64,000 bases of DNA from Annona cherimola (lineage: Eukaryota > Streptophyta > Magnoliopsida > Magnoliales > Annonaceae): positions 55,967,563 through 56,031,562 of the forward strand of contig CM059972.1 in the NCBI GenBank assembly GCA_030490835.1, read 5' to 3'. Shown piece after piece: positions 11,377 to 24,514 of this stretch. The notes under the pieces are model-generated. The model worked only from the letters and a program-made list of their open reading frames with translations, did not search any database and was not told where the DNA came from. Position numbers and translations under genes: made by a program. Each line of letters opens with the position of its first letter. Position 1 is the first letter of the stretch.

Positions 11377-14300
11377 CCATAGTCTATGATTTCAGTGGAA
11401 AATATTCCAAGTGTTGGGAACATATAATGCTAAAGAACTCTTAGCAATGTACATAACACTTTTGGAAAATCATACTTATACTGAAGAATAGTGCAGAAAT
11501 ATAAGACCTAGGATGATCACATGTATTTTTTGGGGTTTAGGACAAACAAATAACTACTTCAACAGTTACAGGAGTTGAATGCTAAGGCTTCAGATATACA
11601 AATGGATGCATTAATATTAGCAAGTAAACATGGTATTGAAGGATTTAAGAAATTGTTGAAATGACAAACAAATAGCTTTTGGGCTTAGTAGTTGAGGGAA
11701 ATCGCAATAATAAAAGAATAATATCCAATAAGTGAAAGCTGCTGGAAATAGATTATTCCTTTCCAGTTGAGTTATTTTTATTTTCAAGTTAAGAAACAAG
11801 TATAATTATTTTGCAAGAAATTAATAAATTCTATTTAAATTTAAAATGCTTTAATGGGCTCTAGTATATATGGCTTATTTATAACAAGGACTAAAAAAAT
11901 TCCAGCATCTAAAAATTCAAGGAGCAAGGCTCTAAAACCACTTAGTGCTCCATGTGAATGGCAGCTAGTCAATAAAGCACTTAAATTTAATAAAAATCAA
12001 CTTGAATTTTTAGGATACCTTAGGTGTATTTTATTAAAGCAGGGAAGATGCCAGAGTAGACACAAGGTGAAGAGACTTTAGTAATAGGAAGGCTGCATAG
12101 AAGATGCCGGATAAAGAAAACACAGCAACAAGGAGGTTGCTAAAGAAGACGTCCGACGAAGATATGACAACAACATGGGGACGCCAGATTGCCAGGGCAA
12201 ACGCTGAAGCAGAAGCTACCATCGATCGAGCTTGAATCTCGCTGAGGTTGGGGAAGAAATAATGTGGCAGGAGCAAGCTGGCTAAGGCAGGTGGGATGTG
12301 ATTTGGGAAAAACTGGATTGATCAATTTGTGGGCTGCATTGCACTGCTGCTAATATTTTATTTTTTTGCTAAACTAAGCCAACCCGCTTTGACCGTTATC
12401 ACTGGTTTGACTTCTATTTTGCTGGTTTGAATAGTTTGTTTGCTTGAAACGAAATCAAGAGAGTTGAACTAGACTTAGGACCGATTCCCAGTTTAACTAG
12501 TCCAATCGGTCGGTCTGATTCTAAGAAACTGTGTTAAACTCGGCATTGGATGGGAAGAAACCATCACACTTTTTTCTTTTTGATCCAAGACATGAGTCAA
12601 AGATCAATCTTTAGTGTCTTGAAGTAAAAAGTTTTAAGAAGATCATAATTTTTAAAAGCTTAGAGGTGTAAGGGAGTCCAATACTTCTATGTGTCTACTC
12701 CCTTTGGTTATTTGCTTTGTGATCTTTAAAATATAATTCAAGCATGATTTCAATCATTTTGGTGAAAGCAAGGAGTGAAGAGTCATCAACATTCATTCCC
12801 TACTGCATTGTTAAAAAATAGAGCAAATACAGATCCAACTTGAGAGGATTGCATGTTTATAGGTTATATGTTTTGAGTCCAAAGATAGATTTGGTAGTTC
12901 AACAATTAGTTATGATCTTCCATTACAGTATTGGCACTAATTAAGGAGTTGTCAAGGTCATCTACTTTCCAAGGTTTCAAAATCAAGATCTGTAGGTTCA
13001 ATTCATTGAGTTTCAATTTAAGTTGGAGTGTTAAATTGATGGAATTGCAAGATTTCAAGCTCTCATGATCATTCAAGGAAGCACAAGCTCAATTCTTGGA
13101 TGGAGGAACTAACCATCCACTTATAATCTTTTAATTATTATTAGGGGCACTGATTATATAGGCTTTATTCCTTGATTCAATTCAAAAATCATGAAGATAG
13201 AGCTCAAGGATCATTCGTTTAGCAAGTCATGAAGAATAAGCTCAACATGTCCAAACATGGAGTTTAAATCTACTTTGAAGTTGTCAAATGATGGAACCAA
13301 GGGTCTTTAAGTTTTTATTCATCATTCAAGAGGTGAAGATGCAGTCAACGTGAGGCCCCAGCCTCAATTTTTGACGCCCTGACGTCATAAATTTGCAAGG
13401 AAGCAATGTGCAGCAAGTTGGAGACAAAGCCATTGATGGCCCAGGGTGCCACCCCATTTAGTCAAAAAAAGAAAAAAAAAGAGATCATGTCAACTTCAAC
13501 TAGCCATAATTTTGATCCAAGAAGAGTTGTGTGAGCCATAACATAAGTATTTTTTGAGCTCTTTGATATGGCAGCCAAGGCAAGCCTAGTTGAGCTCATT
13601 TTAGATGCCAAAATCCACAATTTTTGAATGATTTGAGGTCGTTGAAGTTTTACACTATTTTATTTATTGTTTATAGTAAATCGCCTATTTTGTTAAGTTT
13701 AGTAAAATGTGTGAAAGTGGGTGGTTTACATGTCGCGTGTATTTGCGGGCATGTGGACATATAGTTAGTGGGTAGCTTTTTTATCTGAGCTACTCCATTA
13801 TTTTATAGTGGCTAAGACTTTAAAGTGGTGGAAGGGCATTTGAGAGAAGTCTCCTTCTTCAACCTTCATTTTTGCTAGTTTTACTACATTCTAAAGATTC
13901 AAAGTGTTGATGGCTTAACATCAAGGACTCCATTCTCATCCTTGTTTTAAGTTGAACTTGTGTTATATTTGATACATCGCTTGTAAGGCGCAGAATCTTT
14001 ATCAAATTAAATTTATTCAGGCATTCTTTCAAGCATGACACTGATAGAGAGAGCGATTTAGACAAGCATTCCATCCATCCTGACTGAGGAGTCACCAGTT
14101 CCTTTCATTTCTTTCTCTTTTCTTTTCTTTTATTTCATTTGTTTGTCATTTTCAATTGCATTTCATTTGTCTTCGCATCTGCATATCATTGTCATTTGCA
14201 TTTGCATTTTCTTTCATAGTCTTTATGCATTGAAGATAATGCATTTCTCATGTTTGGGTGGGTGTTTGTACTATTTTGTTCTCATGCAATTATATCATGT

Positions 14301-14428
14301 TTTAGGTTGCATTACATTTAAAATCTTGCCTGTAATAATCTATCAGCTGCAATTTATCTTGATGAATACTTGAAATGTTTACTAAAACTTTAAATTGAAC
14401 CTAATTCATGAAGATTCAAAACTTTTTG
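11377..14428. other. Gene-free decayed sequence, probable old retroelement
   Basis: No convincing coding region; open frames are short and low in complexity. The 14101-14260 part is CT-rich, then holds GCATTGAAGATAATGCA followed by a TTTGGGTGGGTG tract, resembling the stretch after pol in Tat/Athila elements. Two passages resemble each other loosely: about 13353-13387 (GAGGCCCCAGCCTC) and 19860-19895 (TCCTGGCCTC). Identity of 11377-13350 is unknown. Confidence 0.35.
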
Positions 14429-15760
14429 TGTGAAACCCCAACCTAAGTAGGGTCTAATGTATGCATTGGACATATACAAGTGATTTATATGTGAATTAAG
14501 TGAAGTATGAATGATTTTAGGATTTTATCATATTTTGCAATTAGGGTTTAATTAAGAAGGGTGATTAAAAATTTAGTCGCCGGAGCCCAATATGAGTCAA
14601 AGAGACTAAAGGGGCATAATGAGGATTAAAACATGATAATGTGGCATGAATATTTAGTTTAATTTCCATGATTTAATTAATGGAGATTAAAGTGGAAATT
14701 ATGGAATTATGTTGGAAAAACATAGAAAATTCATAATTAAACGCCTATAAGGCGGATTCAAGTGAAATTTGATAGAAAATTTGATGATGATAGGATTGAT
14801 ATTATGGAATTATTTGATTATGAAAATCCTTGATGAAATTAGTGTTATGATTTATTGATCATATCTCAAATCCAACCATTAACTTCAAACGGCTATAACT
14901 TGAGCTAGGAAAATCGGATTGAGATGAAATTTGAAATAATTGAATGAAATCATGAGATTAAAATTTTTAAAGGTTTAGATCAAGAATATTATGATGGAAA
15001 ATACCTGAATTATAAAAGATGTATATGGTTGACTTTTGCACCTCAAGAGTACCATGCATTAAATGCTAGAGTACATGGAACTAATGCAATTTTTAATGGA
15101 CCCAATAGGTGTCAAATGAAGGTGCAATGCAGGGTATTTTATGAATAATTATAAAATGCAAAAATCCCATGAATTATCCATGCATTAATGTCCACATTTA
15201 AGGGGCTAAGGAGAGCTCAAACTAGCATAGACAAGGGTGACAATGCATGGACGTCCCATTGTGTTGTTGTTGCTGAATTTTCACAATTTTTATTTTATAA
15301 ATTATGTATATATATAGATGACATGTTGGGATGTATAAATAAGCATTTAATCATGTGAAAAAATCCAAGAAAATTTGTGAACATCAGCTGCCATTGATGA
15401 ATGAAAAGTGGACAGCTTGTTGCATGCAAATGACATGCAATAGATTGATGTGTTGTTGCTATTTTTGTTAATTTTTTGTGTCAAATTAATGCATAAATTA
15501 AATTCTAATTAGGTGTTTAATTTACCCTTAAAATGAGATTATTAAAAAATGAAAAAAATATGAAAATGGGCAGCAGCTAGGGATGTGCCAAGTGGACAAC
15601 TTGGACGGTCAAGATTGAGCAGATTTTTGGATTTTTAAAAATGGTAAAAAATGCATTTTACTAGGCTGTGAGTTAACCAACACATAAGGGGGATAGACAT
15701 CCATTAAATGGGTGTGGAAAATGCAGCAAAAGTGGGGCCCACAACTGAAAATTCCAGCTC

Positions 15761-15770
15761 TATAAAATGG
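15761..15770 (+). promoter_or_regulatory. TATA box of the 14429 LTR
   Basis: TATAAAATGG preceded by CCAGCTC. It is in the same context as the TATA motifs of the G1 LTRs (GAGCTGCAT/GGATTT flank, reverse strand). Confidence 0.55.
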
Positions 15771-18288
15771 TGTAAACGTCCATATGAGAGAGAGGTTTGA
15801 GAAATTTCTAAGTGCTCATATTCTTCTTCCCCAAGGCAGCCCTCACGTCCCCATTTTTGGACAGCAAGAAGGAAGAAATAGAAGGGAAAAACAAGGGAAA
15901 AAGAAGGAAATTTGGTGAAGAAAATCCATCTCAAGTGTTTAGGGTTTGGTGCTCATAAATCAAGTAAGTTCATGTGTTGATTTGAGTTGTTCATCTTGAG
16001 TTTTAAACTCCAAAATTTTGAATAAGAAATGGATGCTTAAAGAATCATTCAAAAATGAATTAATATGCCCTTTGATTTAATATGCAATGGGTATTAAGCA
16101 ATATGAATGAGTTTCCATGATTTAGATGGTGAAAGTGATGATTTGAATGACTATTGAATTGAAAACTCAACTTGTTAAATCTTGAATTCCCATGACAAGC
16201 TTCTGTTCTGGATTGATGATATGTTTAGGATATTAATCATGTATTAATGAAATACATTTGTTGATTTAAGCTTAATTTATGAATTTTAGAAACTATGAAA
16301 TGCAAAGTGACGTATATGACCCGATTTCTTCATTTTGATGCTAAAAATGATATGGAAATGGGTTTGCATGATTTATGAATTCTATGTAGGGTAAAATATC
16401 CTAGGTTTAGGGTATTATTGATTCCCAAAAGGATTTGGGAAGTTAAGCCCCAAATCTGATTTTTAGGGATTTATGAAACGATGTCTAAACGGAGTGAAAA
16501 TGAGACCCGAAACGGGTAAACAACTTGCTGTTTTGAAGGGTGTTAATTATGAATGTTAAATATGTGTTAATAACCTAAATTTGGATTAAGAAAAGTGGGA
16601 TTTATTGCTGAAAATTCGGATTTATAAAACTGCTTAGGATTATGTGTTAAGAGACACGTTAAACGTGTGAAAAATGAGTTCCAAAGTTGCTGTTTTGGAC
16701 ACCTATGATTAGTGGATTTAAGTTCCATAAAAATACCCTAAATGAAGTGGTAATAAAGGATAATTATCATGCTGAAAAATGGATTAAATTTCTGACTTGA
16801 AAATTTTTATGAAATGCATTATGTATGTGTTGCCAAATGGGCATATGTGAAGGGATAGACATGCATAGGTGAAGAATGACTTATGTAATGTGATTTTGTG
16901 CAAACATGCATGAATATATGATGAATTTCATGATTATATATCTTTTTAGAATTTCAAGATGTTAATCTCAAATTTTATGATTAATTAATGAGGTTTAAGG
17001 CAACAACGTGTGCTTAAAACGAGCACCGATGTGTAAATTTTGGAAAATAAGTGAAAAATGGTATAAGGAAGGTAATGAGCCATTAAATTGTGAATATTGA
17101 ATGATTATTAAGTGAATGTATGATTACCCTACTTAGGGGACTAAACGTGTTGTGTAGTAGCTCATGTAGTGCACCAGTATGTGCTATACGGGCATAACGA
17201 CTTGAGAAGTCGAAGGAATTATGTATATTAATGAAAATGGGTTGAAAAACTGAGTTAAATGAAAGCAAAGGAAAAATATGAATGTTATATCATTCTTATA
17301 TGTATAGGCAAAGGTAAAGGGATCAGCGAAATAGAAAGCTAAGCAAGCGAGGTAAGCAAGCAGCTTTCTAAATGATTCTGGTTTTCATTACAAGGTATTT
17401 AAGGATGACCATTCCTTGTCTATATGCGTACTTGAAATGTTTATTTCTATTGAAATATATGATTGCTTACTATTTTCCAATTATGCTTGAAATGTGATGA
17501 AACATGAATTTTTACGATGTTTCATTGAAATGGTGTTTAAAGAGGGATGGTGCAAAGAATTCTCTACATGAGAATGACAAGTTCCATGTGTAAGGGGCTA
17601 TATAATGCCGAGGTGACTAAAAGTCATGCATGAAATAGAAATCAAGTAGGCTAGTCGAGGTAGTAAGTAGACAAGGAGTCCCCCTTAACGTTGCTAAGTC
17701 GGTAGGTCCGGCGCCAAGGATGGAAATGATCATGTCATGAAAGAGGATTCCCCGAGCTAGTGTACCGTCACATGAAGGATAACGTCATCAATGGAAATGA
17801 TGAATTTGCACATCCAAAGTTTATGAAATGTGTATGAATGATTTATGAAAAAGTTTTTGCTCCACAGGTAGTTGATCACTTGATAAGTGTCTCTACTAAA
17901 GGGAGAAAAATGCTTTTAAATAAATACGTCTTCAAAATGAATTGCTTGTAAAATATAAGCTTACTTATTGAGTTTTGACTCACATTTTCGTTTTCCAAAC
18001 CTATAGACGGTGAGAGAAGAAACCTGGCAAAGGAGCAGGAGCCATCCATTGAAGAAATGGAAAGACATTATAAGTTTCATGTTTATGAAAACTTATGTTG
18101 AATGATTGTAAATTTACCTTGATGTTTTATGATGACATCTATGATGATACATGCAGTGACATCTAATTTATGGGATGGTTTGAAATATGTTATGAAAATC
18201 ATGCCTGTTATGACATTATTAGATGGAAATGACTCAGATATGCATGAAATGAACATATGAGGAATTAGACTCCTATGAAAGATATTTA

Positions 18289-18579
18289 TGGTGTGTTTGG
18301 TTGGAAGTAAAACTTTTGATGAAAAATTTTGGGGGTAAAAGTTATCAAATTGATAGAAAATGATGTGATATAATAGGGGTAATGATGGGGAGTAAAGAGA
18401 ATAAAGTTAAAATAGATAGGTTAGTTGTATGGGTAGTTGTGTAGAAATGAATGAAAAGTAGGGTAGTTTGTATACAAAAATGTGAAAAAATAATTAAAAA
18501 ATAGAGTAGTTATGGAGAGTGAAAAGTTTTGTGTTGAAAAGTTTTAGTTGACATATTTTGGCCCCAAAAAAATACACCC
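18289..18579. mobile_element. MITE, PIF/Harbinger (Tourist)-like
   Basis: A 291-bp AT-rich insertion. It starts TGGTGTGTTTGGTTGG and ends CCCCAAAAAAATACACCC; the ends form an imperfect terminal inverted repeat of about 15-18 bp. It is flanked by TTA at 18286-18288 and 18580-18582. Other LTRs of the family join directly across this site (CTCCTA...TTAATTGGATAAATATC), which shows the insertion. A 3-bp TTA duplication and a GGTGTGTTTGG terminus fit the Harbinger group. No coding capacity. Confidence 0.75.
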
Positions 18580-18700
18580 TTAATTGGATAAATATCTGTT
18601 AAAATCCTGCTGCGTGACCAGGGCAACAATCCTGATTCACATTTGCCAATTTATAAGGTCTTGAGGTAAGGAAGTGATGTCTCGGTTTGGATCGCCTATA

Positions 18701-19529
18701 TTTAAATGTCATATCTTTTGAAATCTTTGTTCCCCATTTTTGAACTTATATATATGTTTATTTTCAATCCTATGCTTTAAAGTAAATACATTGTCTCTTT
18801 GATTCATAGTATAATTCATTTTTTACTTGAGACTTAGGGTTGGACAATATGTGTATATAGTATATCGGTTTACGTATATTACCCCTAAGAGAATTTTGCA
18901 TAAATAACAAAGGGGGCGACTAACCCAAGCTAAGTAACTAGGACTTGGCATCTAAAAATGCCAAAGTTCGTATAAAAAGGCAAGGAAAATCCATAGTAAT
19001 AGCACTTCATAGAAATTTTTTTTCTAGATACCCCAAAATATGGTAAGGGGAGCTAAAAAAAAAAGAAAAAAAAACCTCTTTAGATATCTTGAAATGTGGT
19101 GAGGAGAATTAAGGCAATAAGTTTGGAGGAACCAGTTATGCAATTTTTGTAAGTTTAGGCCAAGTAAAATATATGAATGTATACTATCTCTTTGAGATGA
19201 TGGATCTACTCTTAGCTTATTAATCTATATTATACTTGTCCTAGAAAAACCTATTGATCAAGAAAACGATTAGCAAAATTGAAGCATAATTTTTTTTATC
19301 ATTTACAAATCCCATGTCGCTTGACTTTTGGATTGAAAATGCATAACTTGGTTGGATTTTAACAACTTCTCCATGAGTTATTTCAACTTATTGTTATCTT
19401 TTGCATGCTCATTAGAGAAATATGATTGTATTGCTAATGATTGGAAGCAGATTTGATTTCACAAGTGTTAGTTGCATCCTTATTTTTGCATGTTGCTCAA
19501 GGACTAGCAATGTTTTAAGTTTGAGGGAG
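18701..19529 (+). other. Non-coding remnant upstream of a Tat/Retand-like LTR
   Basis: No gene seen. The end (19490-19529) reads GCTCAAGGACTAGCAATG...AAGTTTGAGGGAG, the typical purine-rich run before the 3' LTR in Tat/Retand-group elements. Poly-A runs occur at 19050-19080. Confidence 0.4.
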
Positions 19530-20997
19530 TATAACTCTGAAAAAAGAGTTATCAAGGCTCATTTTGCACTCATTTTGAATGCTATTTGAGAGAAACATGT
19601 TAGTTTGCATAGGTTTTGCACTAGTTTTTATCATTTCTATATTTTTTGCATCTCGCTTAGTTTTCGTGAATTTTTAGTTGAATTTAGTTGTAAGATTGTT
19701 TAAGATTCATTTGATCATTTAGGAATATATTTACTTATTTTTACTTTTCGTTATAGCAAAAGAAGGGCAATTCCCATTCACATTCAAAGAAAAAAGAGGA
19801 CTGAATGAAAAAGTAATTTGACACAAGCAAAGTGAAGAATTTCAAGTTAGTAGGGTTGGCATCCTGGCCTCAATATCTGATGCCCGACCCCAACATTGCC
19901 ACAACAAAATTTCTCTAAAAACAAGCAGACAACATGTTTCTAGAGAGTTGGCACTACGGCACTAGATGCACCTATGTAAAAATTTCAAACATGTTGCACT
20001 CTATTTGCTTTGGGGTTTAAATACTTCGATTAGGGTTTCATGAACAAAAGCTAGAGAGCTCGTGGCTGCTGAGAAAGGAGGAGAAAATAAAGGTTTTAAG
20101 ACAAAGAAGAGAATCAAGCTATTAACTTCAAAGCATAGAGTTTCATCTCCTCTTATCATTTCTCTTCTTATTTTCTTTATTATCATGTCCTGGGATAATT
20201 GTAAACTTGGTTTTTATTGAAGTTGAAATCATGTTTATGAGCGAAATCTCCTTGTGGTGAGAGATATGAATGATTTCAACTCATACACTATCTTACTTGG
20301 GTTGCCTTTGTGCTAAATGATTATATGATTGTGCTGTAACTTGTGTTGCATGAAATTACCCTTATATATTGTTTTGAATGCTTTTGCAACCTTAACAACC
20401 TTGTAGATTGATTTAATATCCAGATTTATGCTTGGAAGAGTGAGATTTAGATGAGATCCATACATATGGCACAAGTTTCCATCAACTTGCAGTGGTTGGA
20501 TGTTAATATGGATAGAGATATATCTATTAACCCTATGTAATCCTGATTAGGTTATGTGGTTATCAACTTTGTTTTACTTAGTTACATGGGAACATAGAAA
20601 CTAACTAAAATATGGTTAGGTTTGTATATGTTAGAAGACATATGAATATGTATGTACCTAGATTAGTAATCTCTGCACAAGCAATTTAAAAAGGGACCAA
20701 TTTAACGTAGTTGTGAGTCTAGGAATTCATACTACCATCCATCTAAACCATCTCAAGAAAACTATCAAAAAGTTGCCATTCCATCCTTAGCCATTTACTA
20801 TTTTTATTAGCTATTTTGAATTTAGTTCTTTTTAATTCAATTTTCACTTAATTTTCAAATACTCAAGACAATTGAATTTCAAGGTAGTATTGCGTTGAAA
20901 CACAATCCTCCTGAGAATGATACTCTATTCACATTTTATTACTTGTTCAAAACATATACTTGTATTGAACTGAGCAAAATAATTAGACGTATATACA
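19530..20997 (+). mobile_element. Old Tat/Retand-like LTR (approximate ends)
   Basis: Follows a polypurine-like TTTGAGGGAG. It starts with an inverted repeat (ATAACTCTG...AGAGTTAT). It ends with the GAGAATGATACTCTATTCAC...TTATTACTTGTTCAAAAC...ACTTGTATTGAAC pattern common at the 3' end of such LTRs. No primer site follows. The boundaries are estimates. Confidence 0.45.
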
Positions 20998-21389
20998 ACT
21001 CGACACTTTTCTTTCTTTTCTTGAGTTTACATTTGCATTTGCATAGCATTTTCATTTGTACATTTCTTAGTTTATGAACAAGTCAAAGTCTTGAATTTTT
21101 TGTTGGATCGATATTTTATATACTATAATCTATGACCCTTGTGGACAGGTTGCAACCAAATAATTTTACTTGTTCTCAATCTCTTTGCAAGTGTCAAGTC
21201 GTAGATTGTAGTATATAATTTGAAACTTAAGAAGTTTAATTTAAACAATTATATTAAATAAAGAGAGAATAAAATAAAATAAAAGGAGTAGGAAAGAAGG
21301 TTGATCTTAAGAATGTAGAATGATGAATTAAAAATTAAGGGATGTGAGTACCTAGGATCTAGAGTTTCATATACATCTTCTACAACGGA
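20998..21389. other. AT-rich spacer, nothing recognised
   Basis: Short low-complexity stretch with CATTTGCATTTGCAT repeats. No gene or clear repeat end. Confidence 0.4.
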
Positions 21390-21394
21390 TATGT
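21390..21394. repeat. Target-site duplication TATGT, left of solo LTR
   Basis: Repeated exactly at 24510-24514. Confidence 0.92.
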
Positions 21395-22235
21395 TGTGAA
21401 ACCCCAATCTTGGAGGCATGTATGAAACCCTAGGGTTATAAACCCTAGGTAATGTATTGATCCTTATATAAAATATATGGATGATATTTTGCAATATATG
21501 GAATTGGAAGATTAAATAATTAATTATGAAATGTAAATTCCGATGAATAATAAACGTGAATAGTGAAACATGAATAGTAAATGGGGGATTAAGGAATATG
21601 TTAAGTTAATCACTTTGGATTAACTTAATCATAAAAGACGAAAAAGGAAGCTTCCCACTAAAGGACAAAAGTATTTTTTGGATTAAAATAATAATTTTCG
21701 GAGTTTTATGGATTTTGTGAAGAAAATGAAGAAAAATTCATATCTTGCAATCCGGACGTTGGATTGAGATGAAATTTTTTGTGGATGGCCAAAATATTAT
21801 GATAAACATGATGAGTGGTCCAAGATTTATCAAAAATTATGAATCAAAGGTCAAGATCAAATGTCATTTGGAGATCAAAAACCACTTTTTACTTTATCAT
21901 TAATTAAGGTTTGACTTTTGATTAAATTTAATTAATTAAAAATAAAAATAATTAATGAAAACATGCAATGGATGTTGGAGGCTTGACTTTTGGGCCAAAA
22001 TCCAATGGTCCAAAATCAATCTTATAAAAAATCAACGGTTGAGATGAATTAGCTTTAAAAAATTAATTTTAATAAATAAAAAATCATAAATAAATAGGGG
22101 CTAGCTAGGGGGCAGGAGCTGATGATTAGGGTGGCTTCACATTTCTCAAGACAAATCATGAAAATTGGAAAAAATATTTAGAATTAAGTACCTCAAGCAA
22201 GGGGGTAAATTATAATTTTATGAAAAATGTCATGC

Positions 22236-22247
22236 TATAAATAGGGG
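22236..22247 (+). promoter_or_regulatory. TATA box of the 21395 solo LTR
   Basis: TATAAATAGGGG, a near-consensus plant TATA box, about 840 bp into the LTR. Confidence 0.7.
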
Positions 22248-22845
22248 AGCATGGTGAACATCCAAAGGCACAAATCCCAGCTCCATTGAGAATTTCCAAC
22301 CCACAAAATTTATTTTTGGCCTTTAGAGAAAGAAGGAGAGAAGGAAAGAGAGAGAAAGAGTCGAGTAGGAGGGTAGTTCTCCACCTGAGGTAAGGGAATT
22401 CTGCCCAAATTTCTTTTGGATGTTAAGTAGGGTAAAACCATGCTTAGATAATTCCTAAGCATGAGAAAATAAGTAAAGTTATAATGCTTAATTGGAATTA
22501 TGCCGAAACATCAAAAATTTGAAGCAAAGATGAAGCATTCGGGAAGATAGCATATGTTATGTGAAAATAATGCTCCAAATTTGATAAATGATGATTTGAG
22601 ATGTATGATTATGATCAATATGAAGTTGGAATGATGATATATTAATTTCATGATTTTTGAAATTAAGGATTATGCTTAAGTGAATTTATGTTGATTTTTA
22701 GTATATGGAGAAAATGACTTATTTAGCAAAGTAAATGATGATAAATTCAAAATGTATGAAATTTTCCATGATATAATAAGCATAAGTTATGTCATGGTAT
22801 TTTTTATTTTTGGAAAAATATCAATTTTTGGAACCTATGAACAAT

Positions 22846-22975
22846 AACCCACGTTGCTGTGAACAGTAACCTCGGGTGAACATTATGTGAATAGTACCGT
22901 GAACAGTGATCATGAACAGTGATGATGAACAGTAATATACTACCGTGATTTGCTACAGTAATTATGAACAGTGAA
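22846..22975 (+). repeat. Cluster of GTGAACAGTGAT-type short repeats
   Basis: About ten degenerate copies of a 10-14 bp unit (variants GAACAGTAA, GAATAGTACC, GAACAGTGA). A shorter run is at 21555-21585. Non-coding. Confidence 0.7.
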
Positions 22976-23894
22976 CAAATGTGATTTTGGGAAAAAATTG
23001 AGATTTATTTTTATATTTTATGAGGATATATGGATGAAATTTTTAAAGAATTTATGGATAAAAATCCATATAAATGGGTAATGACCAAGTATCTTTATAA
23101 GATTAACCTCTATGCGAATGAGGTAATGAATGGTTATAAAGCAAGTATGGAAAGCAACCTAAGACATGGAATGGATGGATAAAATATCCATTTTCCTTGT
23201 ATAGGAAAAAAGGAATGAGAAGGTTGAGAACACCGACTGAGGAGGTAAGCAAACACAACTTTGAAAATGTGATTTTATTCTCAAGTATTTATGAAATGTA
23301 TTTAAGGGTGACCATTCCTATAATGTTTTGAAATGATAAATGTTTATGAGTTTTTATGAAAAGTCATGCCGGCATATTGATATCATGTGATGTTCAAGGA
23401 CATGTGCACATGTATGATGCGTATTAAAGAAGCTTTGGTGGAGGTAGAAAGCAGATCAGAGGGTCCCCCTTCACTATTGCCGAGTCATATGGGCTGTGTG
23501 CCGACGGCGTCCTCCCCGGAGGTGGAGGCAAAGGAATGTTATGTGTGAATGAATTCATTATATTTTCATACATGGATTGAAAAGGAAAGCATGGATTTGA
23601 AATGATGTTTTTAAGGGATGGTGCAAATAATTCTCTACATGAGAATGACAAGTCACCTGGTGTAAGAGGTACATAATGCCGGGGAAATCAAAAGTCATGC
23701 ATGTAGGAGACCATATAGGCGTCAAGAGGAAGAGAGGTTCCCCTTGATGAGGCCAAGTCGGAGACAGCCGGCGTATTGGACCATGCTATGTGAGATGTTC
23801 CCTGGGCTAGCGTACCCGCACACGAAGGTTTATGTCAGGAGTAGAAAGGAAGCATTTGCGCATCTAATGTTTATGAAATGATTTTTATAAAAAA

Positions 23895-24138
23895 GTTTCT
23901 ATTCCATTGATAATTGATCACTTGCTAAGTGTCTCCTATCAAATGGAGGGAAATGCATTTACGAATGGTTTTCATGAATGGTTTATGAAAGGTTTCCAAA
24001 AATGGTTTACGAAAAGGTTTCTATTCCATTGGTAGTTGATCACTTGCTAAGTGTCTCCTACAGAATGGAGAGAAATGCATTTAAACGAGAAAGAAAAATG
24101 CTTGCTTATTGAGTTTCGACTCATGTTTTGTTTTCCCA
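23895..24138 (+). repeat. 122-bp tandem duplication in the solo LTR
   Basis: GTTTCTATTCCATTG...GATCACTTGCTAAGTGTCTCC...AAATGCATTTA occurs at 23895 and again 122 bp later at 24017. The other long LTRs hold it once. Confidence 0.75.
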
Positions 24139-24509
24139 ACCTCAGACAGGTGTAGGAAAAGCCAAGAAATGAAGGACATGTGTTGCTAAAGGAAAAGAGG
24201 AATCTACAAAGGTTAGTAGATTTTGTATGAATAAATTTCTTAATGGGATATGGTGAAAAAGACATAGGTTGTATGAAATTATGAAGTGATGAATAATATG
24301 AGAAGTTGATGATTTATGATGATATGGATAAGTCCATTATGAATGATGATGAGTATATGTTTATATGATGAAAGAAAAGAAAAAAAAATTTGGACAAGAT
24401 CCAATTAAGAACCCGCCGTGTGATCAGGGCAACAATCCTGAGTCATGTTTATCAATCGACAAGATCTTGGAGTAAGGACTATGTGGACACCTTGGTTCGG
24501 GGCGCCACA

Positions 24510-24514
24510 TATGT
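24510..24514. repeat. Target-site duplication TATGT, right of solo LTR
   Basis: Exact copy of 21390-21394. Confidence 0.92.

Larger units (their letters stand above)
14429..18700 (+). mobile_element. Solo-type long gypsy LTR (plus)
   Basis: Starts TGTGAAACCCC at 14429 and ends near TCGCCTATA at 18700, matching both ends of the other long LTRs (TGTGAAACCCC...CGCCACA). Neither a primer binding site nor a polypurine tract adjoins it, so it is a solo LTR or an isolated remnant. The flanks TTTTG and TTTAA do not give a clean duplication, which fits an old insertion. It is similar in sequence and order to the LTRs of G1 (reverse orientation). A MITE sits inside at 18289-18579. Confidence 0.8.
21395..24509 (+). 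mobile_element. Solo gypsy LTR (plus), 3115 bp
   Basis: Starts TGTGAAACCCCAATC and ends GGGGCGCCACA, with perfect 5-bp TSD TATGT and no internal domain. It is therefore a true solo LTR, the product of recombination between two LTRs. TATAAATAGGGG at 22236-22247 is a good core promoter. Its 3' third carries the motif order shared by the family. Confidence 0.93.

Noticed and set aside
11854..12081. 75-codon plus-strand frame
   Set aside because: Isolated and low-scoring, no motif, in decayed non-coding sequence with no promoter or neighbour support.
14429..18700. Clean solo LTR with target-site duplication
   Set aside because: The flanking 5-mers TTTTG and TTTAA do not match, so the solo status is stated only as likely.
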